Source: CAIRDP01 sp037141915 (GTDB lineage Bacteria; Bacteroidota; Bacteroidia; Bacteroidales; FEN-979). Taken from it: a stretch of 13,597 nucleotides of DNA. A model generated the notes under the pieces. That model ran no database searches. It was not told the DNA's origin and saw nothing but the letters and a program-made list of their open reading frames with translations. Shown in pieces: positions 13,204-13,597 of this stretch; position 1 is the first letter of the stretch, and each line of letters opens with the position of its first letter. The DNA is taken from assembly GCA_037141915.1 (NCBI GenBank), contig JBAXBP010000085.1:1-13597 (forward strand). Reading direction: 5' to 3'. A program made the translations under genes and the position numbers.

Positions 13204-13597
13204 TTTGGCTTAGCTATTGTATATACAAGTACATGATCTTCAATCCTTTCAAATCCAAGATCATGAATTTCCACATTTTCCCCAAAAACAACTCTTGCCT
13301 GGAAAGTGGCTTGTGAATTGCAAAAGTAATCAAATGGAATGAGGTATATATCATTTTTTAAATCAACCGTCGGTTTACCATAAAATTTATATAACGCTTC
13401 TTTGCTACACCAGTGTATATAAAGGAGTTCTGTATGTGGATTTTTGCGCCCTTCATCACGATTTTCCTCACGATCTCCATCACGTTTTTCCTCACGATCT
13501 CCATCACGTTTTTCCTCACGTTCTTCATCACGTTTTTCCTCTCGATCTCCATCACGTTTTTCCTCACGTTCTTCATCACGTTTTTCCTCTCGATCTC
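13200..13597 (-). CDS. 4'-phosphopantetheinyl transferase superfamily protein, C-terminal part with a charged repeat insert (partial)
   Basis: The minus-strand frame ending in TGA at 13200-13202 is open to the right edge, about 132 codons. Its last 70 residues begin with WCSKEALYK (13386-13412), an exact fit to motif 2 of phosphopantetheinyl transferases, (F/W)(S/C/T)xKE(A/S)xxK. The Glu and Lys of that motif take part in Mg/CoA binding and catalysis. FYGKPTVDLKNDIYL and further strands follow, as in Bacteroidota PPTases. Such enzymes attach the 4'-phosphopantetheine arm of CoA to carrier proteins. Before motif 2, after a spacer (NPHTELLYIH), the frame becomes an array of the charged octapeptide KRD(G/E)(D/E)REE that continues out of the window. 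Motif 1 (GxD) and the N-terminus are therefore not visible. The stop overlaps the metH ATG, so it is the upstream member of that operon. Family assignment is good; the carrier-protein target is unknown. Confidence 0.82.
   Translation of the reverse strand, partial: DREEKRDEEREEKRDGDREEKRDEEREEKRDGDREEKRDGDREENRDEGRKNPHTELLYIHWCSKEALYKFYGKPTVDLKNDIYLIPFDYFCNSQATFQARVVFGENVEIHDLGFERIEDHVLVYTIAKPK
13440..13597 (-). repeat. 24-bp in-frame minisatellite in the PPTase gene
   Basis: Five complete 24-bp units lie at 13464-13487, 13488-13511, 13512-13535, 13536-13559 and 13560-13583. A partial unit runs to the window edge (13584-13597) and a diverged unit lies at 13440-13463. Each unit encodes KRDGDREE or KRDEEREE. 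The two variants alternate on the distal side, so there is a 48-bp higher-order period, and the two units nearest motif 2 are identical. There are no unique spacers, so it is not a CRISPR array. The total copy number is unknown because the array runs off the window. Confidence 0.93.

Noticed and set aside
13200..13260. Cobalamin or SAM riboswitch upstream of metH
   Set aside because: The metH ATG overlaps the stop of the upstream gene and the DNA before it is coding, so there is no leader for a riboswitch at this point.
13358..13579. Minus-strand ORF of 73 codons through the tandem repeat (NVMEIVRK-type peptide)
   Set aside because: A frame-shifted reading of the 24-bp array, which is open in several frames because the unit is a multiple of three. 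The PPTase frame continues into a conserved motif and is the real one.
13440..13597. Possible CRISPR array
   Set aside because: Units are contiguous 24-bp copies with no unique spacers and are in frame with a coding gene.

Overview
The window looks like a chromosomal segment of a member of the Bacteroidota, probably Bacteroidales-like. The evidence is a bacterial geranylgeranylglyceryl phosphate synthase of the kind known from that phylum, candidate promoters with the Bacteroidota -7 box TAnnTTTG, mostly weak Shine-Dalgarno sites, and protein wording typical of the phylum. No rRNA, tRNA, CRISPR array, transposase or phage gene was found. Genes are dense and no gene-free stretch exceeds about 135 bases.

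Layout. Positions 2-175 hold the 3' end of folE (GTP cyclohydrolase I). It is followed on the + strand by a Bax inhibitor-1 family membrane protein (239-970) and fabD (1074-1949). A perfect GC-rich hairpin separates fabD from a convergent minus-strand sugar-nucleotide cluster (2005-6898). In transcription order that cluster is a WlbC/WbpE-type aminotransferase, a WlbB/WbpD-type acetyltransferase, a WlbA/WbpB-type dehydrogenase, galE and rfbB. The first three overlap or nearly touch and match the three central steps toward UDP-2,3-diacetamido-2,3-dideoxyglucuronate, a surface-polysaccharide precursor. The flanking steps of that pathway are not in the window. elbB (7018-7668) is divergent from the cluster and converges on a second minus-strand operon. 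That operon reads PPTase (partial, at the right edge), metH, metF, then GGGP synthase. Spacing is tight: an ATGA overlap, 3 bases, and about 10 bases.

Unusual structure. (1) The phosphopantetheinyl transferase carries an in-frame array of 24-bp repeats just upstream of its W-x-x-K-E-A motif. The array encodes a highly charged octapeptide and runs off the window edge. (2) Several separate gene 3' ends carry short direct repeats of period 7 or 8. One family (AGCGAAA) occurs three times, always in the same orientation relative to the upstream gene, and supplies the last codons and stop of two genes. Two others (GTACATG and GTGAATC) use different words but the same design of stacked heptamers folding into long palindromes. 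These two phenomena are the best candidates for something not already described. The enzymes are otherwise recognisable family members with intact motifs.
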